Notes under the pieces: model-generated
Told to the model about the DNA's origin: nothing
The model's database searches: none
The model's input: the letters and a program-made list of their open reading frames with translations, nothing else
Program-made: the position numbers and the translations under genes
In this document: positions 42,064-49,412 of the stretch, one piece after another
How the letters are laid out: each line of letters begins with the position of its first letter
Position numbering within the stretch: position 1 is the stretch's first letter
NCBI GenBank assembly: GCA_016283095.1
Contig: JAEEMG010000013.1
Coordinates: 1-49,412, forward strand
Length of the DNA: 49,412 nt
Direction: 5' to 3'
Origin: Paludibacteraceae bacterium
GTDB lineage: Bacteria; Bacteroidota; Bacteroidia; Bacteroidales; Paludibacteraceae

Positions 42064-43137
42064 ATGAAAGATGGAAAGATAGTTGTTGGTATCACTCAAG
42101 GTGATATCAACGGTGTTGGATACGAAGTGATAATTAAAACACTAGTCGATACAAGAATCAACGATTTTTGTATTCCTATTGTGTATGGATCTTCTAAAGT
42201 CGCGGCTTTTCATAGAAAAGCTCTTGGAATTGAAAACTTCAGCCTTAATGCAATCAATTCGCCTCTTGAGGCAAATGAGAAACGATCTAATGTTATCAAT
42301 TGTATATCGGAAGACGTCAAAGTTGAATTGGCTAAGGAATCTGAAGAGGCTGGTGATGCGGCTATCCTAGCGTTGGAGCGAGCAACTGAAGATTTGAAGA
42401 ACGGTTTGATTGATGTTCTTGTCACAGCTCCGATCAATAAAAAGAATATCAACGCTGAAAGATTCAACTTCCCTGGGCATACAGAATATCTGGAACAGAA
42501 GTTTTCTCCTGAAGACAAGGGAGTGATGTTGATGGTGAGTGATGTCCTTCGTGTGGCAATACTTACGTCTCATTGCCCTTTGAAAAATGTCTCTTCTTTG
42601 ATCACTGAAGACGCAATTGTGTCTAAACTTCAGATATTGAACAAGACTTTGATCCAGGATTTCGGAATTGTCCGTCCTCGTATCGCAGTGCTTGGACTTA
42701 ATCCACATGCAGGTGATAACGGTACACTTGGACATGAAGAACAGGAGATTATTATTCCTGCACTTCGTCAGGCTAATAGTAATGGTATCCTGGCTTTTGG
42801 TCCGTATCCGGCTGACGGATTCTTTGGCGCTGGTAATTTTGCAAACTTCGACGCTGTGCTTGCAATGTATCATGACCAGGGATTAACTCCGTTCAAAGCA
42901 ATCGCTCAGGATATGGGCGTGAGCTTCACTGCTGGTCTGCCAATCATTCGTACGGCTCCAATTCATGGTACTGCATACGACAAGGCTGGCGTCGGTGAGG
43001 TAAGAGAGGATTCGTTCCGTTCGGCACTTTACTTGGCCTGCGATATATTCAAGAAAAGAAATGATTATGCTGAGTTCTCAGCTAACCCTCTTCGTAAACA
43101 GATGAAGAAGGAAACTCATAATTCAGAAAAAGAATAG
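42064..43137 (+). CDS. pdxA: 4-hydroxythreonine-4-phosphate dehydrogenase PdxA
   Basis: The 357-residue NAD-dependent enzyme acts in the DXP-dependent route to pyridoxal phosphate (vitamin B6), oxidising 4-phosphohydroxy-L-threonine in the cytoplasm. Family motifs are present: GDINGVGYEVI at the N-terminus (the Bacteroidota form of GDPAGIGPE), FPGHTEYLEQ, LGLNPHAGDNGTLGHEE, GPYPADGFF and the active-site stretch YHDQGLTPFK, followed by IIRTAPIHGTAYD. Metal-binding His residues are in place. It heads an operon with the sigma-54-type activator (11 nt gap) and is preceded by a full consensus promoter. Confidence 0.95.
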   Translation: MKDGKIVVGITQGDINGVGYEVIIKTLVDTRINDFCIPIVYGSSKVAAFHRKALGIENFSLNAINSPLEANEKRSNVINCISEDVKVELAKESEEAGDAAILALERATEDLKNGLIDVLVTAPINKKNINAERFNFPGHTEYLEQKFSPEDKGVMLMVSDVLRVAILTSHCPLKNVSSLITEDAIVSKLQILNKTLIQDFGIVRPRIAVLGLNPHAGDNGTLGHEEQEIIIPALRQANSNGILAFGPYPADGFFGAGNFANFDAVLAMYHDQGLTPFKAIAQDMGVSFTAGLPIIRTAPIHGTAYDKAGVGEVREDSFRSALYLACDIFKKRNDYAEFSANPLRKQMKKETHNSEKE

Positions 43138-43148
43138 AATATTGCGTC

Positions 43149-44432
43149 ATGTCTCCAGAAGATATACAGAACATTAAGAACAGATTTGGCATCATAGGTA
43201 ATGATGATCGTCTGAATCGTGCAGTTGAGGTCGCATATAAAGTCGCTTCAACAGATCTTTCTGTTTTGGTGACTGGAGAGAGTGGAGTAGGAAAGGAATT
43301 TTTCCCTAAAATAATCCATCAGTTTAGTGGCAGAAAACATGGCCCGTACATCCCAGTCAATTGTGGCGCGATCCCAGAAGGTACTGTGGATTCAGAACTC
43401 TTCGGCCATGAGAAAGGCTCTTTCACTGGTGCAGTATCTGAACGAAAAGGATTTTTTGAAGTGGCAAATGGTGGCACTATATTCCTGGATGAGGTCGGAG
43501 AACTTCCATTGACCACCCAAGTCAGACTGCTTCGTGTGCTAGAGACGGGAGAATTCTTGCGTGTAGGTTCTTCTAAACCGATTAAGACAAATGTTCGCGT
43601 CGTCGCTGCTACAAACCTGAATATGGAGAAGGCTGTTAAGAATGGTACGTTCAGAGAGGATTTATACTACCGTCTTAATACAATATCTATTCAATTGCCA
43701 TCTTTGAGAGATAGGGGTGAGGATGCAGCTTTCTTGTTCAGAAAATTTGCTCTAAATTTTGCTGAAAAATATTCCACAGAACCAGTACGTTTGACTGAAG
43801 ATGCAGTCAAAACATTATTGCAATACCACTGGCCTGGCAATGTGCGTCAGTTGCGTAATATCGTAGATCAGATATCTATTCTAGAAAAAGATAACAAACA
43901 GATTTCGAGAGAGACTCTGCTTAATTATATTCCTGTTGAGGATCATCATAATAATATGCCGATTCTTTCTCCTTCTCAGGAGTCAGGCGGACACTCTTAT
44001 GCTCAGGAAAGGGAATTCCTTTATTCTGTTTTGTTTGATTTGCAGAAGCAGGTTACTAATTTGAAACATGTGATTAATGAACTCGTTTCTAAAGGACATG
44101 TTAAGATTGATGATGTTGATCTGGAATCGGATGAACTGAAAAAGCCTTTTGACAAGGTTATCCGTCAGTCTTCTGGCACGTCTGTCCCTGTTGTGCATGA
44201 TATGCATTCTGATGCTGAAGGACCGAAGACGTCGATGATTGATAAAGGAGACTCTAGCATTCAAGATGTTGAGGTTATTGATGATAGTGCATTGCGTTGG
44301 GATTCTTTGCAAAAGGATGCTATCCGTCGTGCTTTGGAAAAACATGGAAACCAAAGACGTGCTGCAGCTAAAGAATTGAATATATCTGAGCGCACATTAT
44401 ATAGAAAGATTAAGGAATATGGACTTGAGTAA
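43149..44432 (+). CDS. Sigma-54-type AAA+ transcriptional activator without a sensor domain
   Basis: The 427-residue product starts almost directly with the AAA+ domain. Walker A is GESGVGKE (43-50), the sigma-54-contacting loop is GSFTGA (90-95, one change from GAFTGA), Walker B is GGTIFLDEVGE (108-118), and arginine-finger and sensor regions follow (FREDLYYRLN, HWPGNVRQLRN). A Fis-type helix-turn-helix fills the last 45 residues (GNQRRAAAKELNISERTLYR). There is no receiver, GAF or PAS domain, so activity must be controlled otherwise; residues 260-370 form an unusual linker with a predicted helical, coil-like stretch (SVLFDLQKQVTNLKHVINEL). The last 14 nt overlap lptE. I see no -24/-12 promoter in this window, so the targets are unknown. 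Confidence 0.92.
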   Translation: MSPEDIQNIKNRFGIIGNDDRLNRAVEVAYKVASTDLSVLVTGESGVGKEFFPKIIHQFSGRKHGPYIPVNCGAIPEGTVDSELFGHEKGSFTGAVSERKGFFEVANGGTIFLDEVGELPLTTQVRLLRVLETGEFLRVGSSKPIKTNVRVVAATNLNMEKAVKNGTFREDLYYRLNTISIQLPSLRDRGEDAAFLFRKFALNFAEKYSTEPVRLTEDAVKTLLQYHWPGNVRQLRNIVDQISILEKDNKQISRETLLNYIPVEDHHNNMPILSPSQESGGHSYAQEREFLYSVLFDLQKQVTNLKHVINELVSKGHVKIDDVDLESDELKKPFDKVIRQSSGTSVPVVHDMHSDAEGPKTSMIDKGDSSIQDVEVIDDSALRWDSLQKDAIRRALEKHGNQRRAAAKELNISERTLYRKIKEYGLE

Positions 44433-44937
44433 ATTAAAATATTTTTTGATTTTAATTCTGGCTTTGTTGCTTATGCCGGCTTGCACTGTGTCATATAGTT
44501 TCACGGGTTCTTCATTGGATTACACCAAGGTGAAAACTATATCGATTGCTAATTTCCCGAACAGAGCGACATTGGTATATCCAGCTCTTGCCCCTACATT
44601 TACAGAACAGCTGAAGGAGACATTCTCATCAAAGACTAGCCTTAATCAGGTTCCTAAGAACGGTGACCTTCAGATATCAGGTGAAATTACTGGATATTCT
44701 TTGTCTCCTAGTGCCATCAACTCTTCTGGATCGTCAACAATGACTCGCTTGACTGTGGTTGTTAAAGTTGTTTTTGTGAATAGATCTAATTCATCAGAGA
44801 ATTTTGAACGTTCTTTCAGCTCGTATCAGGAATTCTCAAATACCCAGACTATCAATCAAGTTCAGGAGGAGTTGTGCGAGACAATCATAAACGAACTTAT
44901 TGACCAGATTTTTAATGCCACAGTTGCGAATTGGTAA
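44419..44937 (+). CDS. lptE: LptE-like LPS assembly lipoprotein
   Basis: The 172-residue product has a lipoprotein signal with lipobox ending at Cys22 (LLMPAC), then the Bacteroidota LptE pattern YSFTGSSLDYTKVKTISIAN, FTEQLKETFSSKT, GDLQISGEITGYSL and a C-terminal helix. LptE plugs the LptD barrel and helps deliver LPS to the outer leaflet. It overlaps the activator gene by 14 nt in another frame and is followed by the TPR-like gene at 6 nt, so it lies inside one operon. With lptC in the left arm, two Lpt components occur in the window in separate operons. Confidence 0.88.
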   Translation: MDLSKLKYFLILILALLLMPACTVSYSFTGSSLDYTKVKTISIANFPNRATLVYPALAPTFTEQLKETFSSKTSLNQVPKNGDLQISGEITGYSLSPSAINSSGSSTMTRLTVVVKVVFVNRSNSSENFERSFSSYQEFSNTQTINQVQEELCETIINELIDQIFNATVANW

Positions 44938-44943
44938 TTGATT

Positions 44944-45621
44944 ATGAGTGATTTTAAGGAATTCTTTGCAGACTCGAAATATGCGACTGCCGACTTCCAT
45001 GATTTGGAAATGTTGACGGTGGAATATCCTTATGTCTCGTCATTTCGTTTGTTATATCTTCAAGAGTTGAAGCGACGTGTGGATGTGCGATATCTCCAGG
45101 AATTGAAAAATTCTTCATTTTCAATTTTTGATCGACGTCTGTTATTCCAAACACTTTCAAAAGTTGATGGAGAAAGACAGACACAGGAATCTGAGTCTGA
45201 AACCTCAATCAAGAAGATTCATGAGGTGGCTCAGTCATCACAGCCTGTAGATATATTGCAGGAGTTGGAACAACGTCCTGATATAGATGGAAATACTGGA
45301 GATTTGATAGGTTCTGATACTCTTGAGTCTTTGATGAAAGGAGCTTCTTCTTTACGAAAAGGTCCTAAAATTGATTTAGGTGATTTTGCTCTGTCCGCCA
45401 AACCTGATAATCTAGATGTGAAGGATGACGATTCAGAACAGGTCCTTTTTCAGCCTGCAGAAGAACTTTTTTCAGAAACTTTGGCGAAAATTTATGTAAA
45501 ACAGCATAAATATGAGAAGGCAATCAAAACTTTTCGCAAGTTGATGGATAAAAATCCAGAAAAAAGTGTTTACTTTGCAGACCAAATTGCATTTTTGGAG
45601 AAATTGATAAAAAATTTGTAA
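44944..45621 (+). CDS. TPR-like protein of the lptE-secG operon
   Basis: I start it at the ATG at 44944 (225 residues; MSDFKEFFADSKYATADFHD); a TTG two codons earlier is possible. No signal peptide is visible, so it is probably cytoplasmic. The N-terminal third is helical (VEYPYVSSFRLLYLQELKRR), the middle (residues about 80-160) is acidic and likely disordered, and the C-terminus has one clear TPR-like hairpin (SETLAKIYVKQHKYEKAIKTFRKLMDKNPEKS). I recognise this kind of protein between lptE and secG in Bacteroidales but know of no assigned function. Confidence 0.72.
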   Translation: MSDFKEFFADSKYATADFHDLEMLTVEYPYVSSFRLLYLQELKRRVDVRYLQELKNSSFSIFDRRLLFQTLSKVDGERQTQESESETSIKKIHEVAQSSQPVDILQELEQRPDIDGNTGDLIGSDTLESLMKGASSLRKGPKIDLGDFALSAKPDNLDVKDDDSEQVLFQPAEELFSETLAKIYVKQHKYEKAIKTFRKLMDKNPEKSVYFADQIAFLEKLIKNL

Positions 45622-45627
45622 CATAAT

Positions 45628-45954
45628 ATGGAATACGTAGCTATTATTATCTTTATTTTGATTATTTCAGTTTTGCTGATTTGTGTGGTTTTAGTTCAAA
45701 ACTCAAAGGGTGGTGGCCTTTTGTCTGGTTTCGGAGGTGCGAATCAGATTGCTGGAGTTCAGAAAACTACTGATTTTATTGAAAAATTGACTTGGTCTTT
45801 GTGGGGTGCGTTGGTTGTTTTGTCAGTATTGGCTACTCACTTTGTTGGAGACAAAGGTGGTGAGGCTGTAGATGAAGTTGACTATCAGTCAAAAATTGAG
45901 AATACATCTGCTCCTGTAGAAGAGGCTCCATCATTTGGCGCTGAACAAGAATAA
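45628..45954 (+). CDS. secG: Preprotein translocase subunit SecG
   Basis: The 108-residue inner-membrane protein has the SecG plan: a first membrane segment (3-23), the conserved loop VLVQNSKGGGLLSGFGGANQ, a second membrane segment (about 50-70, WSLWGALVVLSVLATHF) and an acidic C-terminal tail typical of Bacteroidota. SecG supports SecYEG-driven export, the step that precedes T9SS export of cargo such as the adhesins here. It starts 6 nt after the TPR-like gene and ends the operon at a terminator (45975). Confidence 0.93.
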   Translation: MEYVAIIIFILIISVLLICVVLVQNSKGGGLLSGFGGANQIAGVQKTTDFIEKLTWSLWGALVVLSVLATHFVGDKGGEAVDEVDYQSKIENTSAPVEEAPSFGAEQE

Positions 45955-45974
45955 TTTTTATGATATGATATTTT

Positions 45975-46012
45975 AGCCACTCCGAGTGATCGTTGAGTGG
46001 CTTTTATTTTTT
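45975..46012 (+). terminator. Terminator after secG
   Basis: AGCCACTC (45975-45982) pairs perfectly with GAGTGGCT (45995-46002) around a 12-nt loop and is followed by a T-rich run (TTTATTTTTT). Its T-tract ends 3 nt before the next start codon. Confidence 0.85.
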
Positions 46013-46014
46013 AT

Positions 46015-46479
46015 ATGCTTATGATAAATTTTGGAGATCAACTTGCAGCTTTTTGTGCTGCTACATTTTGGTCGGAATTGGATGTGCCGCAGGAAAAAGA
46101 GGATTTGGTTGAAAAAGTCGCAGCGGATTTTGCACAACAGCCTGATGTCTTCCGACATGCTGTGGACAAACAAATCGCAAAGCAGGCTCCAATGGAGGAT
46201 GACGAAGTGACAAGTTATATCGCTTCTATCGGAGAACAGGTGCCAGAAGACAGCCGTCGTGATGTCTTGAAAATGGTGATAGAGATGATGTTGACTACTG
46301 CTGATTTGAACGAAGATTCCTCGGCTACTATTCTTTTCCTTTGTGAAGCTCTTGGTTTGCCTTTGGAAATCGCAATGGTTGAAACAATGGCTTTTGTAAA
46401 AGGCAATGATGTAGAGGTTGATAATAAAGAAGATATTGTAGTTGTGGACAGATTGAGCGATATACCTACAGACAATTAA
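46015..46479 (+). CDS. Small acidic helical protein, possibly TerB-like
   Basis: I start it at the ATG at 46015 (154 residues); 46021 is an equal alternative. A GTG at 45997 lies inside the secG terminator stem and is rejected. No signal peptide or membrane segment is seen. The protein is acidic and mostly helical; the stretch DVLKMVIEMMLTTADLNEDS followed by LCEALGLP resembles the core of TerB-like domains (an acidic helix pair), but the match is weak and I would not assign a role. It has its own terminator (46502). No promoter box is found in front of it. Confidence 0.65.
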   Translation: MLMINFGDQLAAFCAATFWSELDVPQEKEDLVEKVAADFAQQPDVFRHAVDKQIAKQAPMEDDEVTSYIASIGEQVPEDSRRDVLKMVIEMMLTTADLNEDSSATILFLCEALGLPLEIAMVETMAFVKGNDVEVDNKEDIVVVDRLSDIPTDN

Positions 46480-46501
46480 AAATATATTTTGATTATTTTT
46501 G

Positions 46502-46533
46502 GGAGATGTGATGCTTGTCATGTCTCCTTTTTT
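46502..46533 (+). terminator. Terminator after the small acidic protein gene
   Basis: GGAGATGTGA (46502-46511) pairs along all ten positions with TCATGTCTCC (46518-46527), including two G-U pairs, with a 6-nt loop and then six T residues. Confidence 0.8.
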
Positions 46534-46576
46534 ATGTTAATAAACATGAATCTGTGTTTTTTAACATAAGGCTTTT

Positions 46577-46606
46577 TTTGTTTTGCAGACAATTATCGTA
46601 ATTTTG
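46577..46606 (+). promoter_or_regulatory. Promoter of the second adhesin gene
   Basis: TTTG (46577-46580), 18 nt, then TAATTTTG (46599-46606) is close to the Bacteroidota consensus, with a spacer one base shorter than usual. The start codon is 41 nt downstream. Confidence 0.6.
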
Positions 46607-46647
46607 TTGTTTATAATAGGGTATATAATTAGAAAACATTAGGATTT

Positions 46648-49412
46648 ATGAAAAAAAATATATTTGGCCTTAGATTATTGTCTATGGCTACTTTTTGCGG
46701 ATTATTTTGGCCGGTGGCGGCTCAGGATTGTGATAGTAATCTTGGAAGTACGACTTTTAAGGCGGCTGGTGATGCGGCAACATGGCAGTATTATGATATT
46801 GCCAATGTTGTTACAGAAGGACCTAGTGGCGTTAGCCTTTCCTCTAGTCTTTCTAAACCAGGAGATCTGGAAGAGTTCGCAGATGGCAAGTCTGCGCTTA
46901 TAGCGGTTGCTACAAATCCATATAAATTGAATGCCGTTGTAGCCGATCCTACTTTGAAAGACGGAAAAGATTATGATTCTGATACTTTGATGTTTAAGGA
47001 TATGCCGGGAAATGTAGTGGTGCTTAATCATCAGGGTGCGAAGACTGCGGAACTTTTTTCTGTTAAAGTCCCAAATGCGAAGGCTGGTACAGAATTCAAA
47101 GTCACATACACTCTTTGTAATGTCCTTAACCCTAATTCGCCATCAGTACAGGCTGCTATTCCTGAATATATGATGCAAAATCCAGGGTGGGAATCTGGTT
47201 ATGAGTTGAAAGATATTAATGTAGGATTGTCTTTTGATGATTATGGTAACTTTGGAGATAAACCTGCATCTGCAACACATAACTATGCACAGGGAGGAAA
47301 ACCACTTACTTTGGCTGATGGATGTAAGACATATACTTATGTGAGTACAGTTCCTGCTGGTGCTTCAAATATGAAATTTTCAATCGGTACTTCATATAAC
47401 GCGACTTTCAATTTCGCAGTTAAAGATATTGAGTTCACTGGTTGTTTTGATCCTAAGATAAGTTGTTCTGCTGGAATTGAAGTGTGCCAGGGAGAGCAAG
47501 TCCCACTTACACTAGATAGAGCTTATAACGCTTCTTCTTATAAATGGGAACGTTCTACAGATGGCGGTTCTTCATGGGAAACTATATCCACAACACCTTC
47601 TGCACTGGATGAATTGGAAAAAACATCTATGTATCGTTGTTTCGTGGATGGACAGGAAAGTAATACCTTGACTGTGAAGGCAATGACTTGTTGCGTTGTC
47701 GGTGGAAAACCTGCGTCTAGAAAAAATGTGTTTAATGAGACATTTGGTTATTTTACTGGTCCTTATGATTATGTCGATTCTGAAGGAAAAGAAACTACAC
47801 TGGGAGGGCAGGCAACAAATGTCGCTTATAGAACAAGTACAAATTTCTCTATTGCCGATCATAAGTTGGATTTGACTGGTCAGGTTAATGATGGTACTTA
47901 TGCTGTGCTTGTACCTACACCATTAGGATATAATTTGTCTACAGGAGATTTTAATCCGAACAATCCAGCTACTTGGATGGATGGTGTTACTGCTGATCAT
48001 ACAAGTGTGATTGATGGACGTGAGAACGGAGCTGCTCTGTTCATCAACGTAAAAGAAAATTTCAAAGGCACGATTTTTGAAAATACAATCGATGGCCTTT
48101 GTCCAGGAAAATCACTCTCATTTGAGTGCTATATCGCTAATTTGAGTGGAGGTACAGACCCTCTTGTTACTATCAAACTGATTTCTGCAACAACGGGAGA
48201 GGTACTAAAGGATGTTGATGGAAAAGAGTTGATGAATGAGAATGTTGTCGCTTCTGCTGGTGGCGGATGGATAAAATGCTCAATTGATAATATTTTATTA
48301 AAGGATGAGTCAAGTGTGATCGTACAAATTATTGCTGATTGTGGTACACAATGTGATGTTCCTAATTATTGGTTAAAGGGAAATGACTTGATCATTGATG
48401 ATATTAAGTTTATGACATGTGCTCCGCCTCAGATTTCTGCATATTATGACGAGTCGACTCTTCAACTTGATACAACTGTTTGTTCTGACGCTGATCTTGA
48501 GGTTGTTATGCCTGAGACAGAACTTCTAAAGAATTTCTTCTCTGGAAAACAACATTATGTTTTACAATATTCTATAGATAAGAAGAATTGGAAACATCTG
48601 CGTCTTTCTTCATCAAATTCAATTAAGTTCAATTCTGATGAAGTGACTGCTAGTTTCACTGATCCTGAAAAAATATATATGAGAGTCATTGTCGCTAGTG
48701 AAGCTACGGCAAATGCGTTTGCAAGTGATCCAAATATGGCTTCTGATGTTGATGTTTGTAGTGATTATTCAATATCAGATCCATTTACGATAACTATAGA
48801 TTGCCCTACTTGTACAGCAAGTGAGGATATTGAGATTATATCATCGGAAAAAGCTGTTGTCGAAAACAAGAAGAAAACAATACATCTTTGTAAAGGTGAA
48901 AGTGTCACTCTTAATTCTAATGATGTGACTTCTACTACTGAAAAGGGTGATGCTTATTCTAATTTTTTGATGACATGGTCTCTTGATGGAGTTGATAAGA
49001 CTCCAGTCCAGGGTTCGGTGGCGGAAGAATTAGTGGTGTCATGGGAAGACGCTACCGAAAAAGGTCTTTCTGTAAAATTGACTTCTGAAGATGCTGATTA
49101 CCCTGGTCAGAAAGATTGTATTAAGGAAGCTGAAATAATTATTGTCGCTGATCCTGTTCCCGACGCAGAGTTCCGAAATCCACAGGCTGAATTCTGTGAA
49201 GGTGAGGGCAAAGACCTTGTTGACATGACGCTGACAAAGGGAACAGCATCAGACTATACAATCCACTGGTGGAAGGGAGCCGACACATTGACAGGCTCAC
49301 CGTTGGGAGACAACAAGGACGAGAAATTCTTTGAGGGCTTGGAGTCAGCCGACGGAGGCATGTTCAGCTACCAGGTAGTGGACAACAAGACAGGATGTAA
49401 GGGAGAGGTCAA
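46648..49412 (+). CDS. Second large secreted Ig/jelly-roll surface protein, 3' end beyond the window
   Basis: The frame is open for 921 codons and runs off the right edge. It opens with an ordinary signal peptide (MKKNIFGLRLLSMATFCGLF, then WPVAAQ). Residues 26-270 form a non-repeated region. An Ig-like module follows (SAGIEVCQGEQVPLTL, SSYKWERSTDGGSSWETIS). Residues about 365-590 match a jelly-roll-like region that I recognise from T9SS adhesins (DHTSVIDGRENGAALFINV, TIDGLCPGKSLSFECYI, DLIIDDIKFMTC). More Ig-like modules then begin (IHLCKGESVTLNSND, AEFCEGEGKDL, DNKTGCKGEV). It very probably is another T9SS-exported adhesin, but its C-terminus, and thus its sorting domain, is not seen. GC rises sharply after about 49150. 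Confidence 0.9.
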   Translation, partial: MKKNIFGLRLLSMATFCGLFWPVAAQDCDSNLGSTTFKAAGDAATWQYYDIANVVTEGPSGVSLSSSLSKPGDLEEFADGKSALIAVATNPYKLNAVVADPTLKDGKDYDSDTLMFKDMPGNVVVLNHQGAKTAELFSVKVPNAKAGTEFKVTYTLCNVLNPNSPSVQAAIPEYMMQNPGWESGYELKDINVGLSFDDYGNFGDKPASATHNYAQGGKPLTLADGCKTYTYVSTVPAGASNMKFSIGTSYNATFNFAVKDIEFTGCFDPKISCSAGIEVCQGEQVPLTLDRAYNASSYKWERSTDGGSSWETISTTPSALDELEKTSMYRCFVDGQESNTLTVKAMTCCVVGGKPASRKNVFNETFGYFTGPYDYVDSEGKETTLGGQATNVAYRTSTNFSIADHKLDLTGQVNDGTYAVLVPTPLGYNLSTGDFNPNNPATWMDGVTADHTSVIDGRENGAALFINVKENFKGTIFENTIDGLCPGKSLSFECYIANLSGGTDPLVTIKLISATTGEVLKDVDGKELMNENVVASAGGGWIKCSIDNILLKDESSVIVQIIADCGTQCDVPNYWLKGNDLIIDDIKFMTCAPPQISAYYDESTLQLDTTVCSDADLEVVMPETELLKNFFSGKQHYVLQYSIDKKNWKHLRLSSSNSIKFNSDEVTASFTDPEKIYMRVIVASEATANAFASDPNMASDVDVCSDYSISDPFTITIDCPTCTASEDIEIISSEKAVVENKKKTIHLCKGESVTLNSNDVTSTTEKGDAYSNFLMTWSLDGVDKTPVQGSVAEELVVSWEDATEKGLSVKLTSEDADYPGQKDCIKEAEIIIVADPVPDAEFRNPQAEFCEGEGKDLVDMTLTKGTASDYTIHWWKGADTLTGSPLGDNKDEKFFEGLESADGGMFSYQVVDNKTGCKGEV

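Noticed and set aside
45997-46014. GTG start at 45997 for the small acidic protein
   Set aside because: It lies inside the 3' arm of the secG terminator hairpin; ATG codons follow at 46015 and 46021.
46572-46580. T-tract next to the TTTG element of the second adhesin promoter as a phase-variation switch
   Set aside because: The run is only seven T residues, short for slipped-strand variation, and no comparative data are available.
1-49412. CRISPR array, insertion sequence, prophage or integrase genes
   Set aside because: No regularly spaced identical repeats, transposase or integrase motifs, or terminal inverted repeats with target duplications were found.

Overview
The window looks like a chromosomal segment of a Bacteroidota bacterium, most likely order Bacteroidales. 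The evidence is (i) a type IX secretion (T9SS) type-B sorting domain paired with a PorP/SprF-family protein, (ii) Bacteroidota-type promoters (TTTG, about 20 nt, TAnnTTTG) at several starts, (iii) neighbourhoods I know from this phylum (coaX, outer-membrane protein, TPR protein, lptC, GldE/CorC-like, PpiD-like; and pdxA, sigma-54 activator, lptE, TPR, secG), and (iv) AT-rich sequence with almost no Shine-Dalgarno sites. I cannot name a genus.

Layout: everything from 162 to 13602 is on the minus strand and everything from 14323 to the end is on the plus strand, with a 720-nt divergent intergenic region between. The left arm, read right to left, holds a tRNA-dihydrouridine synthase, a stand-alone WG-repeat protein, then coaX, an outer-membrane barrel candidate, a TPR protein, lptC, a GldE/CorC-like membrane protein, a PpiD-like periplasmic chaperone, rlmN, a DUF4837 lipoprotein and tRNA-Lys(TTT). 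It is mostly housekeeping with an envelope-biogenesis theme.

The centre is one 26.6-kb open reading frame (14323-40911, 8862 codons, near 0.95 MDa). It encodes a secreted giant adhesin: an unusually long, GC-rich signal-peptide extension, an N-terminal globular domain of the kind seen on T9SS surface proteins, about 83 Ig-like modules each closed by a conserved Cys, and a C-terminal T9SS type-B sorting domain. Its stop codon overlaps the region that starts a PorP/SprF-family gene, which probably encodes its outer-membrane partner. Modules average about 104 residues in the first three quarters and about 82 in the last quarter.

The right arm is a housekeeping operon: pdxA behind a clear promoter, a sigma-54-type AAA+ activator without a sensor domain, lptE, a small TPR-like protein and secG, then a small acidic helical protein. 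A second large secreted protein starts at 46648 and runs off the window. It has an ordinary signal peptide, Ig-like and jelly-roll-like regions, and an abrupt rise in GC over its last 250 nt.

The most interesting material is the giant adhesin/PorP-SprF pair, its leader extension, its two-zone module array, and the structured 720-nt region upstream of it. No T9SS core gene (porK/L/M/N, sov, porU/V), mobile element or CRISPR array is visible, so export by T9SS rests on the sorting domain and partner alone.
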